Part shown: positions 10,850 to 22,798 of the stretch, in pieces | Layout: every line of letters begins with the position of its first letter | Numbering within the stretch: position 1 is the first letter of the stretch | Assembly (NCBI GenBank): GCA_018894105.1 | Contig: CM032123.1 | Span: 3,039,001-3,103,000 of the forward strand | Direction: 5' to 3' | Length of the DNA stretch: 64,000 bases | Origin: Jacaranda mimosifolia | Lineage: Eukaryota > Streptophyta > Magnoliopsida > Lamiales > Bignoniaceae | Position numbers and translations under genes: made by a program | Notes under the pieces: generated by a model | What the model saw: only the letters and a program-made list of their open reading frames with translations | The model's database searches: none | What the model was told of the DNA's origin: nothing

Positions 10850-13447
10850 TTAAATTAGCTGCATTTCATCTCTTGCCAAATTTCTTTGTATTTCACTTCT
10901 TGTTCTAAAAGCTTATTTAGTGCCAAGAATTTCATCTTGGGGACATTTTTTTCGTTCTTTTGAGGCCCTTATCCTCAATTAAGATAATGTTTCTTTGTTT
11001 ACTGTTGCTGATAGCTAGGTTTTGTCCTTGTTTTCCTTCATGATTGGCTAAATGCAGCATGCTTTAATTGGAGGCATGCTTTTTTGAAAAGGGTTGCTAG
11101 CCAATCTCTTGTGAGTTTCTGAAGTCAATTAAGACAGTGGTAATGGTCAAAACTTTCAAGTTTGATAATGTCCTTTTTGTTCGTGATCAGATTCACTGTG
11201 CTATAAAGTGTACTTCCTTTTGGAGCATCCTATATTATAGCTTTGTCCATGCCAAGCATGTACCCTTGTTCTAGAATGTTCTTATGTGCGTCTACTTTTG
11301 CATTACAAAATCCTTAGTTATCTTATACACTATTCCAAACATTTCATTTTGGAAATTGTTTTGTGTATTGCAGGTTAAATATTTGTCGAAATAAATATTG
11401 ACATGATGGGAAAGTCTAGCAAAACGATCATTTCATATTTAAATGCCTATATACATATAAATATTGATATTATTATGTATAAATGTAATAGATTTACAAT
11501 TTGTTTGAATTGTACTCATAGCATAGATGAGTTTATATTGAATATGGACCACTAGATGAATAACAATATACCTTGAAAAGGGGCAAATAAATTCTTTTAT
11601 TATTATTATTATTATAAAAGAAAAGGCAGGGGAAAGGCGACCAGCGTAGCAGTATTTTTTGGGCGTAACCATAGAAGTCCCCCGCCACTGTACAATGTCT
11701 GGTTTGTGCCATAATTACCTCCCAAAGGGCGAGTCCATCACCACAGTCTTACTGAAGCGCTAATCAGTCGAGGCCCTTCTACGACAAAGATGACTAGTTC
11801 ACTAATTATTACTACTAGTAAGTTCGAATACAAAACCTCATTGTAGAAAGTAATTGGTACTGTTTAAGTGGACTATCACCTTGATGGTAGGCACATCCAC
11901 TCTTTACACCTGAGACATCATAGCATTAGCATACAATAACCTGTGAAGTATGCTTAAAGTTTTATTAAGCAGTAGCGCGGTATAATACTACTGAATATAT
12001 TGGTAGGAAATGCCCAGATAATTAAAATAATAGATAAATTAAAGGTAGTGGTTTGCATGCTAAAGGATTGCCAAGCTAAAATGATGGTGTCCAACTAGTA
12101 ATTTGGTCTGAATTATGTTGTCTGGGGCAGCTTCTCATGTGCACAAAACTTGGTTGCATTATGACTTATGATTAAAGCTAAGGGAAGACAGAGAATTTAT
12201 TGTCCTAAATGATAGATATATGAGCAATTTTTGCCTATTACTTCCTTTGAATTTTTGATTTCATGTTTAAGGTACACTTAAATGGTTTTACATCTTTATT
12301 AACATCAAGCTCTCTCAATTCTAATTGAGTTTAAGAAATTGAAAAGAAAATGCTCCATTCATTTTTTTTAGGCCCTAAATGGGCGTAGAAATAAATAAGA
12401 ATTCTTGAACGAAAAAAAAGAAAGAAATTTAACTTCAATTATTCTGAAATCATCGATAAATTTTATTTTCGATAGGAGCACTGGTAAGTAAATTTGATTT
12501 TGATCATTATTTTTATATCCACAATAGTACAAAAAATTAAGCTCTAAATCATTCAAAAATAGTAGCATTGACCATTTCGACCCTTTGATTTAGGATTTAG
12601 TTTTATCCAACATTGACAAGGTTGAAGGTTTTGAAGCATTTTATAAGTTGTTTCCTTCTCTTATTTTCTAAAGCATATTTTTCCACAAAAAAAAAATCCA
12701 CATTAAATAAATACTGCTGAGACAATATTTAAATACTAAACCTCTGTGTTAAAGTAAAAATTTCAAGTATTTTCTTTGTTATTTAACTTCAAACACAAAA
12801 ATAATGTAATACAAAAAAAATAAATTATGTACCTATACTATTATACAAAGAAAGCCTGTTTTATGTTTAAAGTGGAAGTAATTTGTGGTTTTTTACATAA
12901 TTTACCTTTTAATTATACCAGCAACTAAAATAGGTAATGTAACTTGAATGATAAAATGAAAAATTTAGTACAAAAATGTGGTTTAGATACCAAATTTACT
13001 AATATTCTAAATTTCTTTTTTAAGTTGCTCTTTAAAAGCAATGGTTCAGTAAGATCACAATTGTACTTTTCACAAAATCCATAAACTCATAAATTCGTAT
13101 TGCCAAAATTTCATATTCTATTATTTTCTTTATTATATCAAAATATCTAACACAATTTTAACTTTACTCACAATTTAAATTATTTTATATATTAATTTTA
13201 AATAATTTAATAAATAATTTTATAAGCACCAAAATTACGTCCAACAACTACTATATAGAAAGAAGGGATAGACACACGCCGCAGAAATTCAAAAGCAGGT
13301 CAAAATGACAAAACATAGGACGGAGTAGGCAGTCATATATAGTACAATGGTCCAAACAAATTCAAAACCTTGAAACATTGCCAAGAATTTCCGACATTTT
13401 TCCAAACTTGAAACTAGAAATTCTCTCTCTCTAAACCTCGTAATGAA
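10850..13447. other. Intergenic region upstream of SH3P2-like gene
   Basis: No gene seen. It contains the SINE-like element at 11578-11925 and then AT-rich DNA. A TATATAG at about 13252-13258 lies ~195 bases before the SH3P2-like ATG and is a possible TATA box. Confidence 0.4.
11578..11925 (-). mobile_element. SINE-like element (longer family)
   Basis: In minus orientation it begins GAGTGGATGTGCCTACCATC.., contains GAGGTTTTGTATTCGAAC (a B-box-like motif, + strand 11821-11838), and ends in a (TAA)n tail (+ strand ATT repeats at 11597-11615). The head resembles tRNA-derived plant SINEs of the TS/Au kind. No target-site duplication was found. Confidence 0.4.
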
Positions 13448-16400
13448 ATGGAGGCTATCAGAAAGCAAGCTACGAAGCTCAGAGAACAAGTAGCCAGGCA
13501 ACAACAGGTACGCATCTCTCTCTCTCTCTCTCTCTCTCTCACGCACTTGCACGGAGAGTATACTGAGTGAGCCCTAAGTTCGATTTATGTACTGATTATT
13601 TCGAGTTTTTGACGTCAATGTGCTGGAGAATTTTTTGGAATCAAAAATACGGTTGGATATATTAGTTATGAAGTTTGAATAATTGAATTAATAGATGATT
13701 TTTACATTTTAAAAAATATGTTTGGCTTGCATATTTTCTAATGTAAAATAAATAATATGTTCTGAAAATGGGGGATATGGTTTAACGGAAGGATTTTTGT
13801 ATGGTTTGAATATAATTTTTTTAAAAACGTTTCCGAGAGATATACCTAACAAACACATTTTTTCCTACATGAAAACGTGAATTTAATTTGGAAAAATTGA
13901 TGTTGAACTTAATGTTTTGAGTAACTCAACAATATTGCCCATGTAGTAAAAGTGGAATTCTGGGACCAAAATTTTTAAGTTTAGAAAACGAAGTTTTGAT
14001 TTACAATGTTCCCCTGTAAAATAGTAGCTGTGAACCTGGACTGATGAAGTATTTTTCAACTTGGGATAAATTTGATAAATAGTGCCTTATTCTATCATTC
14101 TAATATCTTTAGTGTTGTGAATTTAAAAGATATTTACATTTAAATATGCCTACAGTACTGGGTGAGATATGATTGATCATATGCTAATAACGGTTAGTCA
14201 TAAAAAATTTCATTTTGGGCCTCATTTTGTACTAGGCTGTTCTCAAGCAATTTGTTGGTGGAGTTGGAGGTTCAGACAATGTTGCATCCGATGAAACTGA
14301 ATTCCAACAGCATAAAAAATTAGAGAAGCTGTACATATCTACTCGTGCTGCCAAGGTTGTCCATTATGTTACCTGTGCTTAACTGCTTATGCCCCTTCCC
14401 TACTATTAAAACTTACCCTATATATACTCTTTGCTATTATTTTTTATTTTTTATTTTGTTGGTTCTTACCAGCACTTTCAAAGAGATGTTGTCCGAGGCA
14501 TGGAGGGTTATATTGTCACTGGATCAAAGCAGGTTGAGATTGGTAAGTAGCTTACATTTCTTACCTTCCCTTGATTTTTAACATAAAAAAGAAAACGGAA
14601 TCCTCATTTTGAAGTTAACTCTTCACAGATACAAGGTTGTCAGAGGATAGCCGAAAATATGGCACTGAGAACACATGTACCAGTGGCTGTACTTTATCGA
14701 AAGCAGCACTATGTTATAGTAGAGCTCGTCTTCAAATAGAAAAAGAACGCGAAAATCTGCTAAAATTGCTTGGAACACAGGTTTGGGCAAGGTTCTTTTC
14801 ATGGTCAGCATAAATTTTTATCCCATGTCATGTATGCCAGGGGTGATGGCTTATGGTGCATATGCTGTTCTGACATGTATTAGTTTAAAATTCTTGGTTT
14901 GATCATTTACATTATAAATGAACGCATATAGGATGACTGAGAAATCAAGTCTGTGTCTGTAAGTCTGTAACTGCTTTCTTTTATTTTGTATTTCATGTTA
15001 CACTTTTCCTTTGACGAGAACATATCATTGAGGATTACTTGGTTGAATATTGCCCGTATTCTGTTTCTTAATATGATCCGAGTGGATAGTGCATAATCCT
15101 TTAATTAATAGTCATTATCTCCCATCTTGAGCTCTTTTCGCTCATCTATAAGCTTTTTCTTGCTAAAACTCAAGTACTAACTTGAGGAGTGTAAATTAAG
15201 ATCTCTTGGACTCCTGAATATGCGTAAATTTTATTAGTTTAATTTACTTTACGAAAGCCGGTGTTGTGAGTCGAGCAGGCTCGTGCGAGCCGAGCTTGAG
15301 GCCTGTTGAATTGAGCTCGATCTCTATTTCGAGCAGATCTTGAGCTGGCTATATCTAGGCTTGAGAATCATGAGTTGGCTTGTGAGCCGGTATATAATTA
15401 AATATTCTATTAATAAATATATATTATATTACTATGAAATAAGCTCGCGAGTCGGTATTTTATTTTCTTATTTCAAGTTCGAGCCAAGCTTGAGCCTGCA
15501 TTTGTTTATAGCTCGCTTGAAATTTGAGTTTAATTGAGCCGAGTTGAGCAACGGGCGAGGCAATTCAAAAAGGCGCTACAGAGGCGCTCCTTTGCTCGCC
15601 TTTTTCTCAGGCGAGAGGCAAGCAAAGGGTGCGCCTCTGTTGAATTGAGCTCGATCTCTATTTCGAGCAGATCTTGAGCTGGCTATATCTAGGCTTGAGA
15701 ATCATGAGTTGGCTTGTGAGCCGGTATATAATTAAATATTCTATTAATAAATATATATTATATTACTATGAAATAAGCTCGTGAGTCGGTATTTTATTTT
15801 TTTATTTCAAGTTCGAGCCAAGCTTGAGCCTGCATTTGTTTATAGCTCGCTTGAAATTTGAGTTTAATTGAGCTGAGTTGAGCAACGGGCGAGGCAATTC
15901 AAAAAGGCGCTCCTTTGCTCGCCTTTTTCTCAGGCGAGAGGCAAGCAAAGGGTGCGCCTCTGTTGAATTGAGCTCGATCTCTATTTCAAGCAGATCTTGA
16001 GCTGGCTATATCTAGGCTTGAGAATCATGAGTTGGCTTGTGAGCCAGTATATAATTAAATATTCTATTAATAAATATATATTATATTACTATGAAATAAG
16101 CTCGCGAGTCGGTATTTTATTTTTTTATTTCAAGTTCGAGCCAAGCTTGAGCCTGCATTTGTTTATAGCTCGCTTGAAATTTGAGTTTAATTGAGCCGAG
16201 TTGAGCAACGGGCGAGGCAATTCAAAAAGGCGCTACAGAGGCGCTCCTTTGCTCGCCTTTTTCTCAGGCGAGAGGCAAGCAAAGGGTGCGCCTCTGTGAA
16301 GCTTGGTTTTTCACAAGTTTTCAACGTCAGATTTCAAAATAAAAAATGCCCAGATTAAAAAAAACAAAAAACAAAAAAATAAAATAAAACAACAGAATAC

Positions 16401-18341
16401 ACTTAAAAAGCCCTAGCAAGCGGACAACAACTTAGCAAAGGAAAAATAAGGACGCCAAAATCACTTACCTATCTTATTCCTTTACCCTTCCCAACTCCCA
16501 ACAACCAGCTGCTGCAGCACCACTTCCTGGCTACCCCTTTGGTTTAAAATTATAGATTTTTGATGATTTTTAGTTTTCTTTTAAGACTCTTTGTTTGTGA
16601 TGATTTGCACTTATTGCACTTAAAATTTGATTAGCTTGAGTTCGATTTTATCATCTTATATTTGTTCCTATAGGTTATCTACTCTTACCTGCATCTTTTA
16701 TAACAATTTTTATTTTGCGCCTTGTTTCAAAAAGGCGAGCGCCTCTCGCCTTAGGCTCTAGTGGCCTTGTTGCCTCGCACCGCCTTTGGCATTTAACAAC
16801 TATGCTTCTAAGCAATTTTTCCTATTGCCTCCATTTGTATAATTTTGTTTTGATATCGTCCTGATGTAGGTCACGGAGCCCTTGAGGGCAATGGTAATGG
16901 GATCTCCATTAGAAGATGCTCGGCATCTTGCACAGAGGTATGATAGAGTGCGACAAGAGGCTGAAACTCAGGTAACAACATTCTACCACAATTTGGCCTA
17001 AGATTCTCTGAAGATAAATAATATACAGTTTTCCGTTCTAGAATATTGGAATTTCGTCATGTTCGCTAATCTATTCTTTTGCTTTATTCTTCCGACCCAG
17101 ACAGGCCATAGACGTTGCCAGACGCCAAGCTAGAGTGAGAGAAACAAATGCTAATTCAGATAATATATCAAAGCTGGAAGCTGCAGAAACGAAGCTTCAT
17201 GAGCTTAAGTCAAATATGGCTACCTTGGGTAAAGAAGCAGCTGCTGCAATGGCTGCCGTTGAAGGTCAACAGCAACGATTGACTCTCCAGCGACTAATAG
17301 CCATGGCACGGCAATACATTTCATTTCCCCACCATATTTTCGACAAAATCACTTTTTCTCATGATTTCTATATCCACAGAATGAGCACCGGCAACTTCTG
17401 AATTTTATTTTTTTTACCTTATTCAAGGTTGAAGCCGAGCGAGCTTATCATCAGCATGTGCTGGAGATACTCGATCAGCTTGAAAGCGAGGTATGTCTAG
17501 TGTAAAGCACATTTACACCTTCCAACAGTTCTGATTTATAGAAGTTCTCGTTTGTATGCAGATGTTGTCTGAACATCAACGTGTTGAAGCTTCCCCTGTT
17601 CCAGCTGCAGCTAATATGAGCCCTTCACCACCTGCATATAAAGAAGCTGAAGATTTATTTACTTCTAACACATATGATGGGTCAAGTGATGGCACTGGTT
17701 ACTTCTTGGGAGAGGTATTTGACGCTTTAATTCTTTCACAGTCTAGTTATGATTGTTGAATTATGTACCTTCGGTACTTACTCATTGTCCTTAACTGTTT
17801 CATGATGAGTTCATCTATCATATTGAAGGTCGTGCATCCATACCAAGCCGAGTCTGATGTGGAGTTGACATTAGCCATTGGCGACTATGTTGTTGTTCGA
17901 AAGGTCTGTTCTATCATCTTCAACTCATGTTATTTACTCTCTGTTGATTTTATTTTGCAATTTTGCATCAAAGAGACAACCAAGGAATCTATGTCTACAT
18001 GCCACCTTCACCAGAATAAATAAAATTTTCCGAAATGAACCCCTAGCAATAAGAGACACAGGGCTAAAGAGAGTCGAAAGGGACAATTCGTGTATAATCC
18101 TACATAATCTTACATGTCATCAGTTCCAGTACTAGACTAAATAATACAATGCAAGTAGAAGTTTCTAAATTCATAAAGATATAGAACAACATATATTTAG
18201 TGACAAATCTTGTTTCCTTTGCAGGTGACTAACAACGGTTGGGCCGAAGGTGAATGCAAAGGGAAAGCGGGGTGGTTCCCCTTCGGGTATGTTGAGAAAC
18301 AGGAACGTATTCTTGCAAGCAAAGTGGCCGAAGTCTTCTAG
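13448..18341 (+). CDS. SH3P2: SH3P2-like SH3 domain-containing protein
   Basis: Ten exons, all phase-consistent: 13448-13507, 14236-14355, 14473-14542, 14629-14780, 16870-16971, 17105-17305, 17428-17490, 17562-17714, 17829-17903, 18225-18341, giving 370 residues. The N-terminus MEAIRKQATKLREQVARQQQ and motifs KLEKLYISTRAAK, EGYIVTGSKQVEI, LSEDSRKYG and LEDARHLAQRYDR match Arabidopsis SH3P1-3, closest to SH3P2. Residues ~1-260 are the coiled-coil/BAR-like membrane-binding region. A Pro/Ser linker follows, then the C-terminal SH3 domain (GYFLGEV, ALAIGDY-like turn, GWAEGECKGKAGWFP). The family acts in clathrin-linked trafficking, cell-plate formation and autophagosome formation. Intron 6 (17306-17427) starts with GC, not GT: no GT lies between the exon end and the acceptor. 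Intron 1 begins with a (TC)13 tract and intron 4 is expanded by repeats. Confidence 0.95.
13515..13540. repeat. (TC)13 microsatellite
   Basis: A perfect dinucleotide run starting eight bases after the exon 1 donor site of the SH3P2-like gene. Confidence 0.95.
15304..16294. repeat. Three tandem ~330-bp repeat units in SH3P2-like intron 4
   Basis: Near-identical head-to-tail units at 15304-15637 (334), 15638-15960 (323) and 15961-16294 (334). Each runs from TGTTGAATTGAGCTCG to AAAGGGTGCGCCTC. Unit 2 lacks 11 bases (GCTACAGAGGC) present in the others. The 5' two thirds is GAGCTCG-rich repeat DNA and the last ~90 bases is a GC-rich imperfect palindrome (GGCGCTCCTTTGCTCGCC..GGCGAGAGGCAAGCAAAGGG). 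Only a few substitutions separate the units, so the amplification looks recent. Confidence 0.92.
16715..16803. repeat. GGCGAGGCGC-type dispersed repeat fragment
   Basis: GCGCCTTGTTTCAAAAAGGC followed by GAGCGCCTCTCGCC and GCCTCGCACCGCC resembles the GC-rich palindromic module of the tandem units just upstream and ends near ATTTAACAACTATGC. It is likely a second remnant of the same dispersed family in this intron. Confidence 0.45.
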
Positions 18342-18529
18342 CTTTAACGTTGTAAATCTATGCTGGCATGTGCTTTCATGCCTTAGCACTCTGTGTGCAA
18401 CACATGAAGTACCACAATGTTGCATTTGCAAGCAAAAAGAAATTAGACAGGAAAAAAAATTATGGGATGTTCTGGGATTACAATTACAAAAAAATTATTG
18501 TCACAGTAGTTTACTTTCTAATCTTGTGA

Positions 18530-19325
18530 TTACTTCATAGCAGGGTGCAAGCTAAGCTCCATGGGTTCTCCATCTAGAACTTTCTTCTCTCGTCGAGGAG
18601 CTTTTCTTAGCTAAAAACCTTTCTCTTTAATTTGTTGGTATGTTTCTTTGGTAAAATTTAGGTATAATTGATGCTGTTTGATATTATGCCCCACAAATTT
18701 TGGGGTATGCGACTTGAACAAAAATTATTCTCTCATTCTCCTTCCAAGGTATATTTTTCACAAAACATTCCCCCATTGCATACCGATGAAGTAATACTTC
18801 GATGCAGTTGAATTTTTATACATGACAATGGAATTCGTGATCATCGTTGGGGTTGTCTTCGGCACAATGGTCATGAATTCCTTCCCATTTTCCTAATTTG
18901 AGAGTTATGTTCTGTTCCATATCAAGGCTATGATGATATCCATTTTTATCCCACATAGGTAGTTATGATGATACTTATATTTTTCACATATCGAACCTAA
19001 AATGATACCCATTTTTATTTGACATGAAAGAATCGAGGGATATAATAAAATTTGAATATAGATTCATCTTACTCTCCTCCTTTCAAGAGATATTTTCAAG
19101 ATAAAATTTCCATCAATAGTCGGCGAATGACCATCAATGCTCAGTATATAAATAAGTTACCTTTGTCTGTAAATCCTCCAATGTAAGAGTGGGGGGCCTG
19201 ATCTCTTGCAAAAATTCATTTGTAGTACACTCAGAAAAATCCATGTGATGAGCATCCACTCCAACAAGGACATTTAACACACGAACGTTTTCCACGCGAT
19301 TCATGTCCTTTTTTGCATATCTAAC
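18530..19325 (-). CDS. Unidentified gene or gene remnant, two exon-like blocks
   Basis: Minus strand. Block A, 19325-19161, is exactly 55 codons in phase 0. It is bounded by a 3' splice site (CTGCAG|GTTAG) and a 5' splice site (ACAAAG|GTAACT), with protein-like content such as KKDMNRVENVRVLNVLVGVD, HHMDFSECTTNEFLQEIRPP and TLTLEDLQTK. Block B, 18610-18530, is 27 codons in phase 0 after TTTTTAG|CTAAG, reads REKKVLDGEPMELSLHPAMK and stops with TAA at 18532-18530. Whether the two belong to one transcript is inference, as are any exons between or upstream. The upstream side has a SINE and a MITE, so the rest may be distant or lost. It converges on the 3' end of the SH3P2-like gene. I do not recognise the protein. 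Confidence 0.5.
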
Positions 19326-19380
19326 CTGCAGACTTTAATGCTTTGTTTCTTCAGAAAAACATAATTTTCAGTAACTATTT

Positions 19381-19497
19381 GTTGTTGTTGTTGTTGTTTA
19401 TATATATATATATATATACACACATTAGGAGCTTGTTCAAACTTTCAACTTCACACATTATGTTGGAGACTTATGCCATTGGGCTACAGCTCACTCA
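19381..19497 (-). mobile_element. tRNA-derived SINE copy 2
   Basis: In minus orientation: GTAGCCCAATGGCATAAGTC head, GAAAGTTTGAACAAGCTC middle, and an (AT)n/(AAC)n tail formed by the + strand GTT and TA repeats at 19381-19420. It matches copies 1, 3, 4 and 5. Confidence 0.55.
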
Positions 19498-19815
19498 CCT
19501 TCAAGTAACTATTTGTTCTAAATTGAGAGCTGAATCTTATTGATTGCAGCAAATTGACCTGACATGTTGAAAGTAACATTTCATATTTTGATTTATGTTG
19601 GAGTAGTTGAAATTATTTATAAAACTTGTAGTAAATACACGTTTCATGCACGTGTTTTGGTATCTTTCCTTAGTTCTCATATGATATCATTTTTTATTTT
19701 TAGTTTGATTCGAAAGAAGATGAAAGGACGTAAAATTCAAAGCTCAGTACCAAAATATATTAAAAACGTTTATTATTTCAGAAAACTATGGCAACCATAT
19801 TTGTATAAATTTAAG

Positions 19816-20160
19816 CGGTCCATTTGGTTTCATTTTCAAAATCTCATTTTCACATTTCTATTATTTGAAATTGAAACACATTACTTTTTATATGTTTTCA
19901 CTCGACATCATTTTTATTTTTATTTTTATTTTTATTTTTATTTTCAAACGCATTCCACAATAACTTATATTTCTCCTCTCTCTATTTTATTATCACTATT
20001 TCTTTCCATCTACAACCTACTAAACTCTAATATAATTATTACTTTTCTAATAATCTATCTAAACACAAATTTATTTTTAATTCATTTTCACTAATTACTT
20101 TTTTAAATTTTAGAGATAATGAAAATGAAAAATGAAAATGAAAATAAAACCAAACGGATT
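19816..20160. mobile_element. MITE-like element, GTTTGGTTTTATTTTC family, copy A
   Basis: 345 bp with terminal inverted repeats GGTCCATTTGGTTTCATTTTC and, at the other end, GAAAATAAAACCAAACGGATT (17 of 21 positions match). The interior is pyrimidine-rich and resembles copies at 23506, 27110 (inverted) and 39476. The long reading frame here is a translation of the element, not a gene. Confidence 0.7.
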
Positions 20161-20518
20161 ATTGTTCTTCGCAAAAATGTTAATTCATTAAAACCCACTT
20201 CTATTACATGGATCAAGAAACTTTTATTTCCTTAAAATGTTGATAAATACATTAAAATTTATGCTTCACTTTTGCCTATAATCATCATCATCATCATGGT
20301 CATTATAGTCAATGTACATGTGATGCATGCTTTGACATTGATGGGACTACATAAAACGCCAGAGCACGCTTTTAAAGATTTCAAGTTCCAGCCCTCTTTG
20401 CCTTTCCTGTCGTGTTTCGATTACAATTTTTGGTCAAAAAACTGCAATTATTTTCTACGACCAGTAATCTTGTTAAACAATGTTCTCTCCCCTCCATGCT
20501 TTAGTGTATGAATTAAAT

Positions 20519-21124
20519 TAGGGATGGTAATGGGTTTAGGTTTGGCAATTCGAACCCAATTCATTTGGGGCGGATTTTGAAAGTATAAATAAGTCTTAGA
20601 GTGAATCTCTGATTTTAAGTTTTAAATCTGGATCTACACCAAACCCGTCCCGCTAGATATTATATATATTAATTTTGTTTATTATGTGTATATTTTATGT
20701 GGTGTGTATTCATATATATATGTATGAAAAAAATTGAATATCACATATAAATTCTATATAAAATAATAATATTGTCATAAGAAATAACTTATACATTCAA
20801 TGTGCATATATATAAGTAATAATAATGTTTGCAATTTATCATTTTTCAAAGGCTAAAACATGCATATATAAATATTTAAATAATAATTTTTTAGTTAATA
20901 ATATTATTTTGTCATATTATAAAGTTATGGTGATTTTATTTTTCTTAAAAGAAATATTTTTAATTTTTTAAAATATTTTAAATCGGTCTAATGGGTCTAA
21001 CGGGTCCAACCCGCTAGATAAGGGTTCGGGGTGTGGGTGTGGATCTCAAGTTCATAAAAATCTTGACGGAGCAGGTCCTAAATTTTGCCAAGCTCGCTCC
21101 AAACCCGACTTATTCCCATTCCTA
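20519..21124. mobile_element. hAT-like non-autonomous element 1
   Basis: 606 bp, starting TAGGGATGGTAATGGG and ending CTTATTCCCATTCCTA (inverted repeat). Flanks GAATTAAAT (20510-20518) and GAATTAATT (21125-21133) differ at one of nine positions, fitting an 8-bp target-site duplication of hAT elements. There is no coding capacity. Confidence 0.7.
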
Positions 21125-21979
21125 GAATTAATTAAATCTATTAATGTCCCATGCATAGTCAAAATAATTAATTTTACAAGGTTGCGGTCCCTATAATTAT
21201 AATTTTTTCATATTAGTAATAGGAATGAAGTCAAGAATTTTAGTTTTAAAATATAAGATTGAATCTGTGAATGAGTTCTCATAAACAGAAAAGCTACCAT
21301 ACAAAAGTGAAGAAGAAGAAAAAGAACAACGGGAAGAACTTGTGTAATAGTCCACTTAGATTTTCACTTATCACTTTGCAAGAATTAATCACTAATTTTC
21401 TTAATTGAATACAGAATTCTAATTGATAGAAAAATGGATGAAACTACATCGTTAAGCTTGATAAGGAGTGGAAAGAGGAAAGCACCAACTCCATCGAGAC
21501 AGTTAGCGTTCTCAAGACTAAAAAAGTCAGGTGAAAAAGGGAGGAAAGCTCTCCATTGCTTGTTCTCTTATAGTTGGAACCACAAGAATCCTTAGTTAGA
21601 ATTTGGTTAATATTCGACCTTATTAATAAATAAGATTTATAGAAAAATTAACAATACACATTTTCTTAAACCCTACATGTTATGGAATTATATTAGAAAT
21701 ATCAACAAAATGCATTATTCAAAGTTTGAAGGAAAATTAAACAAAATGACAAAAGTTCACTTTTGTTTTTCTCCCCCTTTTTTTTTCCACCAGTTCTCAT
21801 TAACCGACCACAACTCAGAACAAAATTCCGGTCAAGAAACTGAAAGTACATTATTTTCTGCCCCTTTCTAATAATGTAGTCTTAGGGAATACAAATCCAA
21901 CAACATTTTTAACTATTATGATGACAATCCATTGGTTCAATTTCTCTTTGTTTCTCTATATTTGTTAAGTTGTATACGC

Positions 21980-22077
21980 CGAGTTGATTGTGGCCCAACG
22001 GCATAAATTTGATGTCAAAAGTTTGAGTCTTAACGAAATCCTGATATGCATGTGTATAAATAAATAAATAAATAAAA
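21980..22077 (+). mobile_element. tRNA-derived SINE copy 3
   Basis: TTGTGGCCCAACGGCATAAA (A-box-like), then AAAAGTTTGAGTCTTAACG (degenerate B box) and a tail of repeated AAAT. Closely parallels copy 4 at 52253. Confidence 0.6.
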
Positions 22078-22798
22078 ATTGTAAACAGTAGAAAACGTGT
22101 TATTGATGTTTACAACAACTTTTCTCAGCACTTTTAGCAGCTTTGGGTTATCATGAAACCAAGTCCAACCGTGTCTTTAACTATGACGTTTTTCCTAGAA
22201 TTTCTTGCACCCCACCCCCCCAAAAAAAAATAGAAAAAGAAAAAGATTCTTTATAATTTTCATATGCTACAAGTTTTATTAGAAATTTTATATTCAATTT
22301 ATCCTATTACTTCTTTTGATTTCATTTTCCCAAACATATGAAAGAATTATGTTATGACACAATGTATTAGCCAGTGTCGAAAAGGTCAAGAAGTTTAAAA
22401 CAGTTTATGTTGCTTCTTCCATTCATCGAAACAACTGTTCATAATAATAAAATTTCATAAATGTGCGCTGTGTCAATTGAATAGTATTTCAAGGAACGAT
22501 TTTCTATATCTAGTGATAAATTAGAAAATTATCATATGCATAACTCTGTTTGTACAAACGACAACAACTAATCATTGAGAAAAATAAGAAGAAACGAACA
22601 CAACCAAGATTTATTTCAATTCACCTATATGAACTCTATCAAATGACATGACAAATTTACACAAATTCATCCTAGTTACTCTTTATTAATGATCAAGCTG
22701 ACCTCTTTTCTTGATCAAATTTACCTTCACATCCTGGCTGGACTACTACTGTAATTCCCATTTGAGAAATGTGGAACAAATTTATGAATGATAAAGAC

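Noticed and set aside
15340..16194. Two nearly identical 65-codon frames
   Set aside because: They are translations of tandem repeat units 1 and 3 in the SH3P2-like intron, not genes.
19564..20094. 176-codon + strand frame
   Set aside because: Overlaps MITE copy A and a simple TTTTTA repeat; Phe/Ile/Tyr-rich low-complexity translation.
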